Source of the DNA: Marinobacterium nitratireducens | GTDB taxonomy: Bacteria > Pseudomonadota > Gammaproteobacteria > Pseudomonadales > Balneatricaceae | Direction of reading: 5' to 3' | Length of the DNA: 64,000 nucleotides | Assembly (NCBI RefSeq): GCF_014645375.1 | Contig: NZ_BMLT01000001.1 | Coordinates: forward strand, 186,001-250,000 | Shown here: piece after piece, positions 28,831 through 38,253 of the stretch | Numbering within the stretch: the stretch's first letter is position 1 | Layout: each line of letters begins with the position of its first letter | Position numbers and translations under genes: made by a program | Notes under the pieces: generated by a model | What the model was told of the DNA's origin: nothing | Seen by the model: only the letters and a program-made list of their open reading frames with translations | The model's database searches: none

Positions 28831-29852
28831 TGCCGGGACTTCCCGGCGCCGCTCTCGACGGCGGCCTGGCGGACTTCAGCGCGCAGCGCGTCGAATTCGG
28901 CACGCAGGGCCTCGAACTCGGACAGCGGCACCGAGGCGCCGAGCTGCGCCCGCGTCTGCTGCAGCTCCCGTTGCAGCTGCTTGACCTGCTTGCGCAGCTG
29001 ATGCTGTCGCTCGAGCGCGGTATTGAGACCCTCGCGTGTGGCAAGCCCGACTGCCTCGAAATAAAAGTCACGGACATCCTGCAGAAACTTGCGCAGTTTC
29101 ATCAGCGCGTTCGAGACCTGACCGTGGGCCGTCTGGTACTCGCTGGTGAAGGCGGCTTCGGCGTAGGCGGCTTCGTAGCAGTCGACCCAAAGCGCGTGAA
29201 GCTCGCCGACGCTGTCTAGGTCGTTGTCGCTATCGCGCAGCGCCTGCAGCAGTCGCTTGCCGGCCAGCTGGTTGATCGAGCCGTACTGTGCGGTATAGCG
29301 GTGCAGGGCTTCCTGATAATCGAGCAGCAGCTTCAAGGCGTCGCGGGCCTGTTGCTGCAGCTGGCGGTTGCTGCCGAAGGCCGGGGTATCCAGCAGGCTT
29401 TTCAGGCCGCTGACGAAGGGGTTTTCGAACAGCGGGTCATCGGCAAAGCTGTGGCTCTTGAACAGCGCGGCGAAATGCTGCGGCAGTTGCCACTGCTGCA
29501 GCATCGCGGACGTGGTGTGTTGCTGCAGGTAAGCCACCAGCTGTTCCACGGTTTCTTCCAGTGCGGGCGACGCGGCGGAGGTCTTCAGAGCCGTGAGTAT
29601 CTGTTCGCCGAAGCGGTTGAAGAGGCCCGCGTTGCTTGCCAGCAGCGCGGCCAGTCTGGCGTTCTGCTCCGGCACGTCCCGGAAGGCCGAGGCCTGATAC
29701 TCGCTGAGCAGGCGTTGCCAGGTCGAAGGCGCATCGCCAGCCTCTTCACCGGCCGCCAGCTGCGACCAGTAGGCTTGCTGCTGCTTCAGCCAGGCCTCCA
29801 TCTGCTTTTGAATATCGTCGCTCAAAACCCCAGTATCCTTGTGTTTACCCAA
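28827..29852 (-). CDS. phaE: Class III PHA synthase subunit PhaE
   Basis: The 341-residue hydrophilic helical protein fits PhaE by context and composition: N-terminal KQMEAWLKQQQAYWSQLAAG, a central ALRDSDNDLDSVGELHALWVD segment, and a coiled-coil C-terminus (QHQLRKQVKQLQRELQQT). PhaE binds and activates PhaC. The two genes share 4 nt, so translation is coupled and stoichiometric synthesis is likely. PhaE families diverge strongly, so synteny carries much of the call. Confidence 0.85.
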   Translation of the reverse strand: MGKHKDTGVLSDDIQKQMEAWLKQQQAYWSQLAAGEEAGDAPSTWQRLLSEYQASAFRDVPEQNARLAALLASNAGLFNRFGEQILTALKTSAASPALEETVEQLVAYLQQHTTSAMLQQWQLPQHFAALFKSHSFADDPLFENPFVSGLKSLLDTPAFGSNRQLQQQARDALKLLLDYQEALHRYTAQYGSINQLAGKRLLQALRDSDNDLDSVGELHALWVDCYEAAYAEAAFTSEYQTAHGQVSNALMKLRKFLQDVRDFYFEAVGLATREGLNTALERQHQLRKQVKQLQRELQQTRAQLGASVPLSEFEALRAEFDALRAEVRQAAVESGAGKSRQ

Positions 29853-29961
29853 TCGGTACTCAAATACCGTTCATATTGTCGGGACTCATGCCCGACGTTT
29901 TTCCGCACAGCCTCAATCATGCCGCCATTTTATTACACTGGCGGCAGCCGGTTAAGGACCC

Positions 29962-30834
29962 TTAGCGGCTTTGCTCCTGCAGCATTTCGACCAGATGACG
30001 GGCGGCATTCGAAAGGGTGCGGTTGCGATGGTAGATGTATCCGAGCTGGCGCACAATCGGCGCGGATCCTATTTCGAGAATCTGCAGACGGTCGTCGATC
30101 AGCGTCTCCGGCAGCAGGCTCCAGCCCAGTCCGATGCTGACCATCATGCGGACCGTGTCCATGTAGTTGGTGGTCATGCCAACGTGAAGCGGCAGCCCGG
30201 TCTGGGCGAACTGGGTCTCCACGATCTGCCGGGTGAACGTGGAGGCACCGGGCAGTATGGCCGCGAAATGGGTGAGCTCTTCCAGATCCGGCGCACGGCG
30301 CCCGGCCAGGGGATGGTCGCGGGAGACAACGTATCGCAGCGGGTCCTGCCATACCGTTTCCTGGCAGATGGAGGCCGGGGGGTTGGGCGCCAGCGTAATC
30401 AGCGCCAGTTCCAGTTCGCCCCGGATGATGCCGTCGAAGGCGCGTTCCGATTCGTCGAAGCGCAGCTCCAGGGATACGTCCGGAAAACGCTGACTGTAGG
30501 CCCGCAGTATCGGCGGCAGGCGGTGCAGGCTGATATGGTGGCTGGCGGCCAGCTTCAGAGGCCCCCGAACCTCGCCGGAAAGGTTGCCGATCAGCCGCCT
30601 CGCATCGTCCAGTTCCAGCAATATCCTGCGTGCCCGCGGCAGCAGTGCATGCCCCGCCTCGGTGAGGCTGACGGTACGACCGATGCGGTCGAACAGCCGC
30701 GTGGCGAGCTGCTCCTCCAGCAGTGATACCCGTTTGCTCACCGCAGACTGGGTCAGACAGAGCGCGGTGGCCGCCTGAGAGAAGGAGCCGGTTTCGGCAA
30801 CCGTGACGAATGCGTGCAGGTTATGGGTTTCCAC
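29962..30834 (-). CDS. LysR-type transcriptional regulator
   Basis: The 290-residue protein has the N-terminal winged helix-turn-helix METHNLHAFVTVAETGSFSQAATALCLTQSAVSKRV. The effector domain follows (KLAASHHISLHRLPPILRAYSQRFPDVSLEL). No adjacent divergent gene explains its target; the nearest downstream gene on its strand is phaE, about 110 nt away. The inducer cannot be inferred. Confidence 0.9.
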   Translation of the reverse strand: METHNLHAFVTVAETGSFSQAATALCLTQSAVSKRVSLLEEQLATRLFDRIGRTVSLTEAGHALLPRARRILLELDDARRLIGNLSGEVRGPLKLAASHHISLHRLPPILRAYSQRFPDVSLELRFDESERAFDGIIRGELELALITLAPNPPASICQETVWQDPLRYVVSRDHPLAGRRAPDLEELTHFAAILPGASTFTRQIVETQFAQTGLPLHVGMTTNYMDTVRMMVSIGLGWSLLPETLIDDRLQILEIGSAPIVRQLGYIYHRNRTLSNAARHLVEMLQEQSR

Positions 30835-31006
30835 TTGAGTCCCGAAGGTCAGCTGGCGCGTGCGATAAATACGGCGATGGCAGTCAGCGGATCATAACAT
30901 ACAGGGGGGAGGACCGGCTTACCGGCAGCTTGATGCCGGAGACGCGGGTACCGGTGCAGGCATTCGTTATTGCGGTTTCCGGCACAGCGCCCGGGGCGCC
31001 GCGCAG

Positions 31007-31029
31007 ACCCAAACAGGCGAAGAAGCGCA
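31007..31029. repeat. 23-nt exact repeat, copy 1
   Basis: Positions 31007-31029 equal 31455-31477 exactly (core ACCCAAACAGGCGAAGAAGC). The copies are 448 bp apart on the same strand and flank the 91-residue exported-protein gene. Each is followed by a GTAGGA-type word. Confidence 0.7.
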
Positions 31030-31061
31030 AGTAGGAGGATGGCTGAAACGGCGCCTGGTAT

Positions 31062-31337
31062 TCAGGATCCGAGGCTGCTGAGGTAATCCCTGAGTGTCTG
31101 CTCGTCAGCGGCCTTGACGGTCATGCCATTGGGACCGGAGCCGATATCGGTGTACTGCCTGGCTGGTGCTCCGCTCTCCTGAAATGCCCTGAGTTCGGCG
31201 GAGTTTTCACGGAATACCCAGAGGCGGCCGTCCTCGACTTCGGTGACGAAGCCCGGCTTGTCGTAGTCGCCGGCGAATGCCGGAATGGTGGACAGAGTGC
31301 CGAGCGCGAGGGCGGTGGCCAGGCTCAGTTGTTTCAT
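31062..31337 (-). CDS. Small exported hypothetical protein
   Basis: The 91-residue product starts with a clear signal peptide (KQLSLATALALGTLSTIPAFAG), leaving a mature part of about 68 residues. It contains VEDGRLWVFRENSAELRAF and ends TLRDYLSSLGS. No cysteines remain in the mature part. No family recognised; periplasmic location inferred. It lies between two repeat elements, and codon use looks ordinary by eye. Confidence 0.7.
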   Translation of the reverse strand: MKQLSLATALALGTLSTIPAFAGDYDKPGFVTEVEDGRLWVFRENSAELRAFQESGAPARQYTDIGSGPNGMTVKAADEQTLRDYLSSLGS

Positions 31338-31454
31338 CGTTCAACTCCTGCTTCGGTGCGTTTGCGCAGGAATCTAAAAGACAATGATGTCAAACGTATT
31401 ACCGGCATGGCCTGCCGGCAGGACGGTAACGCCGCCCGACGGAACGCCGCCCGG

Positions 31455-31477
31455 ACCCAAACAGGCGAAGAAGCGCA
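31455..31477. repeat. 23-nt exact repeat, copy 2
   Basis: Second copy of the repeat at 31007-31029. The surrounding 376-bp gap (31338-31713) holds no credible gene and also contains the inverted dispersed repeat at 31481-31550. Confidence 0.7.
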
Positions 31478-31480
31478 GTC

Positions 31481-31550
31481 GTAGGATGGGTGGAGTCGCG
31501 CCGGCCCCCTGCATCCGGATAGCGCCGGGCTTGTCGCGACGTAACCCATC
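31481..31550. repeat. Dispersed intergenic repeat, inverted copy
   Basis: Starts GTAGGATGGGTGGAG and ends GTAACCCATC: the reverse-complement orientation of the elements at 16254-16328 and 21063-21131. Confidence 0.75.
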
Positions 31551-31713
31551 ACCAACAGCATTCGGCAACGCAGATAGATTTTCAACACCCTGCTAAGCTA
31601 CCAGGGAGCCTGCCGGTAGGCCGCTGCTATCGTATATCGCGGCTCTTGCCGACAATGACGCCAGGGGCAGGTATCGTCCGGCACCGGTCCGGTAGCAGAG
31701 GAGGCGACCCGGG

Positions 31714-33033
31714 ATGTATCTGAAACTGCGCGAGCTGTATGCCGGCAATCCCCGTGAAGCCAACCTGCTGTTCCTGATGCTGGCAGTTTTTCTTGCTGTC
31801 TATTTCGTGCCGGCGGGCACTGCCCGTTTCGACAACGCGGTGCTGGAAGCGGTAAGGCTGACCAACTGGTATGCCCGCGAGCACGTAGTTCTCTGCCTGT
31901 TGCCGGCATTCCTGATCGCCGGCGCCATGTCGACCTACATCAGCCAGGGATCGGTGATGCGCTACCTGGGACCCGAGGCGTCCAAGCCCGTGGCCTTCGG
32001 CGTCGCTTCGGTCTCGGGTACCCTGCTGGCGGTCTGTTCCTGCACGGTATTGCCGCTGTTCGGCGGCATCTACCGGCGCGGCGCAGGTCTCGGCGCGGCG
32101 ATCGCCTTTCTGTATTCGGGCCCCGCCATCAACGTCATGGCGGTCGTCGTGACCGCCAAGGTGCTCGGTGCGGAAATCGGCATCGCCCGCGCACTGGGCG
32201 CCATCGGTTTCGCGCTGGTGATCGCAACGCTCATGCACTGGCTGTATCGCCGCGAAGAGTCCGAACGCAGCGCCGGCAGCACGCGCGGCTTTGGCGGTGA
32301 GGAAGCGGAACAGCCGCTGGGAGTGACGGTGACGTTCTTCGCGCTGATGGTCGGCATACTGGTATTCGCCAACTGGGCGGCGGCCGACAGCGCCGCCTGG
32401 ATGCGCATCTACCAGTGGAAATGGCAGATCACCGCACTGTTGGGTACGGGGTTTGCGGCCCTGCTGATCTGGCGCTGGGGATGGCCGCCGGCGCAGCTCG
32501 CCTGGGTTGCCCTTGCGGTGGTCGTGTCGGCGTTGTTGCTGCCGGCTGTTCCCGAGCTGCCGTTCGCTCTGGCCATTGCCGGCGTCATGCTGATCGCGGT
32601 GCAGCGCGAGCGTGATCGGGAATGGGCGCAGCAGAGCTGGGATTTCGCCAAGCAGATCCTGCCGCTGCTGATCGGTGGTGTCTTCATCGCCGGCTTCGCG
32701 CTCGGGCGTCCGGGTCACGAAGGCATTATCCCGTCCGGGTGGGTCGCCGCGGCGGTCGGCGACAACAGTCTGACCTCGACCGTTATCGCCTCGGTGCTGG
32801 GGGCGCTGATGTATTTCTCCACCCTGACCGAGGTGCCGATCGTCGAAGCCCTGATGGGGGCGGGCATGGGCAAGGGGCCTGCTCTGGCGCTGCTACTGGC
32901 GGGCCCGGCGCTGTCGCTGCCCAACATGCTGGTGATTCGTACAATCCTGGGCACCGAGAAGACGCTGGTGTACTGCGTGCTGGTGGTCATCATGGCGACG
33001 ATCACCGGATTCATCTACGGTAATCTGTGGTAA
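31714..33033 (+). CDS. Permease of the SO_0444/ArsP-like family
   Basis: The 439-residue protein has about ten membrane helices. A conserved cysteine motif, CSCTVLPLFGGIYRRGAG, lies after the third helix, and FLYSGPAINVMAVVVTAKVLG follows. The late NMLVIRTILGTEKTLVYC is also typical. The family (DUF318-type permeases) includes proteins linked to metal or methylarsenite efflux. The adjacent thioredoxin-like gene 34 nt downstream supports thiol-dependent metal(loid) chemistry; this is inference. The ATG has GGAGGCGA upstream. No ArsR-type regulator is adjacent. Confidence 0.85.
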   Translation: MYLKLRELYAGNPREANLLFLMLAVFLAVYFVPAGTARFDNAVLEAVRLTNWYAREHVVLCLLPAFLIAGAMSTYISQGSVMRYLGPEASKPVAFGVASVSGTLLAVCSCTVLPLFGGIYRRGAGLGAAIAFLYSGPAINVMAVVVTAKVLGAEIGIARALGAIGFALVIATLMHWLYRREESERSAGSTRGFGGEEAEQPLGVTVTFFALMVGILVFANWAAADSAAWMRIYQWKWQITALLGTGFAALLIWRWGWPPAQLAWVALAVVVSALLLPAVPELPFALAIAGVMLIAVQRERDREWAQQSWDFAKQILPLLIGGVFIAGFALGRPGHEGIIPSGWVAAAVGDNSLTSTVIASVLGALMYFSTLTEVPIVEALMGAGMGKGPALALLLAGPALSLPNMLVIRTILGTEKTLVYCVLVVIMATITGFIYGNLW

Positions 33034-33067
33034 TGGGATTTTCCGTGCAAGCGACGAGGATGCAGCG

Positions 33068-33298
33068 ATGAAGTTCACGATCTACGGCAGCGGCTGTGCC
33101 AAATGCAAACAGCTCAGCGACAACGCCGAACAGGCAGCCAGATCCCGGGGCATCGACTTCGAGGTCGAGAAGATCACCGATACCAACGCCATCATCGACG
33201 CCGGCATCCTGCGCACTCCGGCTTTGGCGATCGACGGTGAGGTCATGCTCGAAGGCAAGGTCGCTACCACCGACGAGATCGATCAGCTGCTGAGCTGA
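33068..33298 (+). CDS. Thioredoxin-like redox-active disulfide protein
   Basis: The 76-residue protein has a CXXC (GSGCAKCKQLSDN) near the N-terminus and a cis-proline motif (LRTPALAIDGEVM) later, the small thioredoxin-like fold of the TIGR00412 'redox-active disulfide protein 2' type. There is no signal peptide. It follows the permease by 34 nt and likely forms an operon with it, perhaps as a thiol reductant or metal shuttle. Confidence 0.85.
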   Translation: MKFTIYGSGCAKCKQLSDNAEQAARSRGIDFEVEKITDTNAIIDAGILRTPALAIDGEVMLEGKVATTDEIDQLLS

Positions 33299-33422
33299 GC
33301 CGAAAATACCGGGCGTCTTTTGCCGGGTGGCATAGACGCTGCCGGTTCAATAACGCGGCTTCGATCAGGCCCGTTGAGCATCTGGAAATGCGATTGACCC
33401 AACTGACAGAGAGGGCAGAGCG

Positions 33423-33782
33423 ATGAAATTGGCTGATATCGTACAGCGAGGCTGGGATGCCCTGGGCGCGGGGGAATTCGATACCCTGGTGGCCGACTAC
33501 GTCGACGACATGACGCTCGTCATGCCGGGGCAGACCGACGTGCTAGAGGGGCGTGAAGGGTTCCGCGCGGCGCTCGATGGTCTTGCCGGGATTCTTCCGC
33601 CGGGCTTCGAAATCACCGGACTGCGGCAGATCGAAGGGGAAAACGAAGTGATGTCGGTCGTGGAGTGGCGCTCCGACAAGATCGCCGGCTCCCAGTTGTC
33701 CGTCCTGTTCCGGTTCAGAGGCGACAAGATTTACGAGGAGCGCTGGTTTGTCGATACCGAGCAATGGAAGAGCGGATTCTGA
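33423..33782 (+). CDS. SnoaL-like / NTF2-fold protein
   Basis: A 119-residue soluble protein with the compact cone fold pattern: LADIVQRGWDALGAGEFDTLVADYVDDM at the N-terminus, then DVLEGREGFRAAL, and a late FRFRGDKIYEERWFVD. These match the SnoaL-like polyketide cyclase / ketosteroid isomerase-like families. Its role could be hydrolysis or isomerisation; the substrate is unknown. GAGGGC lies upstream of the ATG. It stands alone before the scar region at 33.8-34.4 kb. Confidence 0.8.
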   Translation: MKLADIVQRGWDALGAGEFDTLVADYVDDMTLVMPGQTDVLEGREGFRAALDGLAGILPPGFEITGLRQIEGENEVMSVVEWRSDKIAGSQLSVLFRFRGDKIYEERWFVDTEQWKSGF

Positions 33783-33931
33783 GTGCGGGTAACAGGCGGG
33801 TTTGACTGGTTGCGGGTAAAGTAAACCAGGCCGCCTGGAAAGCCTCGGTGAGACGACCGGTGAGAGGAGGGTCTTTAGAAACCTCGGAAGCCAGGTCGTT
33901 GCCGGTGCTGCTTAATTCTGAAGCCCCGAAG

Positions 33932-33952
33932 CTCTGTTTCAGCGAAACAGAG
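33932..33952. repeat. Perfect 9-bp hairpin
   Basis: CTCTGTTTC and GAAACAGAG surround a 3-nt loop, in the AT-richer 33.8-34.14 kb region that has no credible gene. The region ends in a TACTGTCCCCAGAATTCC word just before the truncated ABC gene. Confidence 0.6.
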
Positions 33953-34141
33953 TCGTTTCAAATCACACGATTACGCGGGTTTTACTGTGCTTTGTTAACC
34001 TTTTATGTCCGATTAATTGCTGAGCTACAGTGGTTTCAGAAAAATCGGCAATGCTCTCCTTGTTTGCTTTTCTGGGTCTGTTGTCGACCCAAAGCGGTCA
34101 TTGATGCGTCAGCTAATAGGTATACTGTCCCCAGAATTCCT

Positions 34142-34399
34142 CGGAATCCCGACGATGCCCGTCGTTTTCTCGACTTTCTGCTGTCGGACGAGGGGCAGCA
34201 GGTGCTGGCCGACGAGGCCAGCCTCTATCCGGTGCGCGGCGACATCGTCGGCGAAACCGGCGCAAGCCGGCTCCGGATCAACTTCAACAGCCCGTTGCGA
34301 CCGATTCCTCTGGGCGTGCCGCTCCTGGTGCAGACCGACGAGATGAAGCGGGAGCTGATACTGGACGAGTGGCGCCGCGCTTTCGGTGCAGCCAATTGA
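34142..34399 (+). pseudogene. C-terminal remnant of iron-type ABC substrate-binding protein
   Basis: The reading frame from NPDDARRFLDFLLSDEGQQVL to EWRRAFGAAN is the C-terminal end of an iron(III)/polyamine-type periplasmic binding protein: residues SLYPVRGDIV and the LLSDEGQ motif are typical. Upstream of 34142 the frame loses all similarity and runs through AT-rich sequence. Signal peptide and N-terminal lobe are gone, so it is a 5'-truncated pseudogene. No permease or ATPase gene follows. An insertion or deletion cut at this point is likely. Confidence 0.75.
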
Positions 34400-34493
34400 T
34401 GCTCGGCGCGCTACGGTAGGGCCTTACGCAGCCGTCGCTTGAAAGCTACGGAGTTTGGATTGAACAGAAAAGGATGGAGCGGCCGGGACGAAT

Positions 34494-35429
34494 ATGGAAC
34501 TGCGGCAGTTGCGATATTTTCTCAAGGTGATCGAGTGCGGCAGCCTGGGCAAGGCTGCCCTCGAGTTGGGCATCGGCACCTCGGCGCTAAGTCAGCAGAT
34601 CGGCAAACTGGAAAACGAACTTGCCGTGCGACTGCTCAGCAGGACAAGTACCGGTGCTGTACCGACCAGCGCGGGTCTGGCTTTCATGCATCACGCCAGG
34701 CTGACGCTACGGCAGGCCGAGCAGGCGGTAGTGGCCGCTCAGAAGGGGCGTATGAGTGGGCATGTCAGTGTCGGGCTGGCACCGACCACGGCCAGCGTGC
34801 TGGCGCAACCGCTGATCAGTGCCATGCGCGAACGCTATCCCGATATTCAGTTGCACCTGGTGGAAACCCTGTCCGGCCACCTGGCCGCGATGTTGAATGC
34901 CCGGCAGCTTGACCTGGCGGTGCTGTTTCAGTCCGATGCCGCCCGCCGCTGGAGCGTTATGCCGCTGCTCGACGAGAAGCTGTTTGTCATAGCCTCCCCG
35001 AACCTGGCAGGGGCACCGGCTGCCTCTTCGATTTATCTGGCGGAACTTGCGGATCTCGCACTGATCATGCCCAGCGCTCAACATGGGCTGAGAGCCAGCC
35101 TGATGGCGTCGTTCGAGCGCAGCGGGGCGAGTCCCAATGTGGTCATGGAGATTGACGGTCTTGCAGTGTTGATGGAGGCGGTGCGCGCTGGCCATGGTGC
35201 AACGATCCAGCCCGGTGCAGCTACGGCTCGTGTCGATGACGCAGCGCTGCGAATTGCGCAGATTGCAGACGAGCATGTGGGGCGTCGAAACCTCCTGGTC
35301 AGCCTGTCGGATGACGAGTTATTCCCCAGTGCACTGGCGGCCCGCGTCGTAATTGCAGATGTCGCCCGTGAACTGGTACGTGCCGGGCGCTGGCCCGGTG
35401 CCCGCCTGATCGGCGATGTCTCTCGCTGA
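34494..35429 (+). CDS. tcuR: LysR-type regulator, TcuR-like
   Basis: The 311-residue protein has the winged HTH MELRQLRYFLKVIECGSLGKAALELGIG. The effector domain begins near HVSVGLAPTTASVLAQPLIS. It lies upstream of, and in the same direction as, tcuA-tcuB, the arrangement of the tricarballylate regulator. Symbol assigned by context; LysR sequence alone does not fix the inducer. Confidence 0.75.
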   Translation: MELRQLRYFLKVIECGSLGKAALELGIGTSALSQQIGKLENELAVRLLSRTSTGAVPTSAGLAFMHHARLTLRQAEQAVVAAQKGRMSGHVSVGLAPTTASVLAQPLISAMRERYPDIQLHLVETLSGHLAAMLNARQLDLAVLFQSDAARRWSVMPLLDEKLFVIASPNLAGAPAASSIYLAELADLALIMPSAQHGLRASLMASFERSGASPNVVMEIDGLAVLMEAVRAGHGATIQPGAATARVDDAALRIAQIADEHVGRRNLLVSLSDDELFPSALAARVVIADVARELVRAGRWPGARLIGDVSR

Positions 35430-35558
35430 GATTCAAAGTATTTATTTTTTCTAAACACCTCTCTGGTGCAGCCTCCTGTCGGCTGCCGGTTGCCCTTCGC
35501 TAAAGTCTCCCTGCGTTCAGAGGCTGTCTTACGGACCTCTGCACCCAGAGGAGACAAC

Positions 35559-37013
35559 ATGATCGACGTACTTGTAATAGGCGGCGGTAACGCCGCTCTC
35601 TGCGCCGCCCTGATGGCGCGCGAAGCCGGCGCCAGCGTGATGCTGCTCGAGGCATCGCCGCGGCAGTGGCGTGGCGGCAATTCGCAGCACACCCGCAACC
35701 TGCGCTGCATGCATGAGGGGCCACAGGATGTGCTGGTGGATGCCTATCCGGAAGAGGAGTTCTGGCAGGACCTGCTCAAGGTCACCGGCGGCGCGACTGA
35801 TGAAAAGCTGGCCCGGTTGGTGATTCGGGCATCGTCCAAATGCCGCGGCTGGATGCGCAAGCATGGCGTCCGCTTTCAGCCACCCTTGTCCGGGGCCCTG
35901 CATGTGGCGCGCACCAATGCCTTCTTCATGGGCGGGGGCAAGGCCCTGATCAATGCCTACTACCGCAGCGCCGAGCAGCTGGGTATCCAGATTCGCTATG
36001 ACAGCCCGGTTGAGGCTATCGAACTGCACGACGGCCGTTTCGTCGCCGCACGGGTTCCGGCGCGGGATCTTGACGGTGGCCGGCGTCCGGCAGAGCGGAT
36101 CGAAGCTAGAAGCTGCGTGCTGGCGGCGGGGGGCTTCGAGTCGAATCGTGATTGGCTGCGCGACGCCTGGGGACAGAACGAACGCGGCGAATGGGCCGCG
36201 GACAACTTCCTGATCCGTGGCACCAGGTTCAATACCGGCGTGCTGCTGCGGGACCTGCTCGAGCAGGGCGCCGATGCCATCGGCGATCCGACCCAGGCCC
36301 ATATGGTGGCGATCGATGCGCGGGCGCCGCTCTATGATGGCGGTATCTGCACCCGTATCGACTGCGTGTCCCTCGGGGTGGTCGTCAACCGCGACGGTGA
36401 GCGCTTCTACGACGAAGGCGAGGACTTCTGGCCCAAGCGCTATGCCATCTGGGGGCGGCTCGTGGCCGGACAGCCCGGGCAGATCGGTTATTCGATCATC
36501 GACAGCAAGGCCGTCGGCCACTTCATGCCGCCGGTGTTTCCGGGCGAGCAAGCGCACAGTCTCGACGAACTTGCGCGCAAGCTGGGGTTGCCCGAGGCGT
36601 CATTCGTGCAGGCGATTCAAGCCTACAACGCTGCCTGCCGCCTGGGTACCTTCGATCACACCGTACTTGACGACTGCCACACCGAAGGGCTGGTGCCGGC
36701 GAAAACCCACTGGGCGCGACCGATCGATACCCCACCGTACTTCGGCTATGCGTTGCGCCCCGGCGTGACCTTCACCTACCTGGGGCTGAAAACCGATGAC
36801 ACCGCGGCGGTGCGCTTCGGTGGCAAGCCCAGCCCGAACCTGTTCGTCGCCGGCGAGATGATGGCCGGCAACGTGTTGGGCCAGGGCTATACCGCCGGCG
36901 TCGGCATGTCGATCGGTACGGCCTTCGGCCGCATTGCCGGTGTCCAGGCCGCGGCAGCCAGCCGCGGTGCCCATTCCAGCCACAACAGAGGTAAACACCA
37001 TGCCATCAGCTGA
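35559..37013 (+). CDS. tcuA: FAD-dependent tricarballylate dehydrogenase TcuA
   Basis: The 484-residue flavoprotein begins [20 protein letters not shown] with the FAD-binding glycine motif (residues 6-13), preceded by a strong AGAGGAGA Shine-Dalgarno. The fumarate reductase-like active-site region includes [21 protein letters not shown] near the C-terminus. TcuA oxidises tricarballylate to cis-aconitate. The stop overlaps the start of tcuB by 14 nt. A longer upstream reading lacks family similarity. Soluble; it likely passes electrons to the TcuB membrane protein. Confidence 0.88.
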   Translation: MIDVLVIGGGNAALCAALMAREAGASVMLLEASPRQWRGGNSQHTRNLRCMHEGPQDVLVDAYPEEEFWQDLLKVTGGATDEKLARLVIRASSKCRGWMRKHGVRFQPPLSGALHVARTNAFFMGGGKALINAYYRSAEQLGIQIRYDSPVEAIELHDGRFVAARVPARDLDGGRRPAERIEARSCVLAAGGFESNRDWLRDAWGQNERGEWAADNFLIRGTRFNTGVLLRDLLEQGADAIGDPTQAHMVAIDARAPLYDGGICTRIDCVSLGVVVNRDGERFYDEGEDFWPKRYAIWGRLVAGQPGQIGYSIIDSKAVGHFMPPVFPGEQAHSLDELARKLGLPEASFVQAIQAYNAACRLGTFDHTVLDDCHTEGLVPAKTHWARPIDTPPYFGYALRPGVTFTYLGLKTDDTAAVRFGGKPSPNLFVAGEMMAGNVLGQGYTAGVGMSIGTAFGRIAGVQAAAASRGAHSSHNRGKHHAIS

Positions 37014-38154
37014 TGTCCCCATTCAGGCGGAGAAGGCCCGGGCGGTCGAGACCGTCGACCTGATCCCGCTGCTCAACGAGGATGAAGCCGAAGTCGCGCG
37101 GCAGATGCAGATCTGCAACGCCTGCCGCTATTGCGAGGGCTTCTGCGCGGTGTTTCCCGCCATGACCCGGCGGCTCGAGTTCGGCAAGGCCGATATCCAC
37201 TATCTCGCCAACCTCTGCCACAACTGCGGTGCCTGTCTGCATTCCTGCCAATATGCGCCGCCCCACGAGTTCGGGGTGAACGTACCCCAGGCAATGGCGA
37301 AGGTCCGGCTCAACACCTATGGCGACTATGCCTGGCCGGCCGCCTTCGGCAGGCTGTACAAGCGCAATGGCGTCACGCTGTCGGTGGCGACGGCGGCGGC
37401 CCTGTCGCTGTTTCTGCTGCTGACCATCGCCATGCAGGGCGAGTTGTTCCCGCAGGGGTTGAACGGCAATTTCTACGCGCTGTTTCCGCACAATACCCTG
37501 GCACTGATGTTCGGCGCGGTATTCGGCTTTTCGCTGTTGTCGCTCGGGATCGGCGTACGACGTTTCTGGAACAATCTCTCGCCGGGTAGCAGCGAAGGCC
37601 GGGCAAAGCCGGCAGCCGCTCTCGAAGCCGGTGGGGCCGTGCTGACGCTGAAATATCTGGACGGCGGCCATGGCGAAGGCTGTACCAACGAAGGCGACAA
37701 ATTCACGCTTTGGCGGCGGCGTTTCCATCACTTCACCTTTTACGGTTTCATGCTCTGTTTCGCCGCCACCGCGGTGGCCACCCTGTATCACTACCTGCTC
37801 GATCTGCCGGCCCCCTATCCGGTCACCAGCCTGCCGGTGCTGCTGGGTATCGCCGGTGGCATCGGGCTGCTGATCGGCCCGGCGGGGCTGCTGGCATTGA
37901 ACCTGCGTCGTCACCCGGATCACGGCGATGCCAGGCAGCGCCCAATGGACAGGGCCTTCATCGTGCTGCTGTTTCTGGTCAGTCTCAGCGGGCTGGTGCT
38001 GCTTGCACTGCGTGACACCTCTTGGCTGGCACTGACGCTGGCCATCCATCTGGGACTGGTGATGGCGTTTTTCCTGACCATGCCCTACGGCAAGTTTGCC
38101 CATGGCATCTACCGTGCGGCGGCATTGTTCAAATCGTCGCTGGAAAGTCGGTGA
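37000..38154 (+). CDS. tcuB: Tricarballylate oxidation electron-transfer protein TcuB (CitB-like)
   Basis: The 384-residue protein has two clusters of cysteines for 4Fe-4S centres: [11 protein letters not shown] and [11 protein letters not shown] near residues 36-85. A six-helix membrane domain follows (for example [19 protein letters not shown]). It reoxidises TcuA flavin and feeds electrons to the respiratory chain. The start with AGAGGT upstream overlaps the tcuA stop, implying coupled translation. Family CitB/TcuB. Confidence 0.88.
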   Translation: MPSADVPIQAEKARAVETVDLIPLLNEDEAEVARQMQICNACRYCEGFCAVFPAMTRRLEFGKADIHYLANLCHNCGACLHSCQYAPPHEFGVNVPQAMAKVRLNTYGDYAWPAAFGRLYKRNGVTLSVATAAALSLFLLLTIAMQGELFPQGLNGNFYALFPHNTLALMFGAVFGFSLLSLGIGVRRFWNNLSPGSSEGRAKPAAALEAGGAVLTLKYLDGGHGEGCTNEGDKFTLWRRRFHHFTFYGFMLCFAATAVATLYHYLLDLPAPYPVTSLPVLLGIAGGIGLLIGPAGLLALNLRRHPDHGDARQRPMDRAFIVLLFLVSLSGLVLLALRDTSWLALTLAIHLGLVMAFFLTMPYGKFAHGIYRAAALFKSSLESR

Positions 38155-38253
38155 CTGGCATTCGCTCCCGGTGCGATTTCGTGCGGCGTCCCTCAGGGTG
38201 TCTCCCTGGAATATGAAAAAACAATATAAAACAAATAAATAAGGTGATTGAAA

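Noticed and set aside
33848-34141. Full-length gene reading into the ABC binding-protein remnant
   Set aside because: Residues before 34142 have no similarity to the family and run through AT-rich DNA, so only the 3' part is a remnant.
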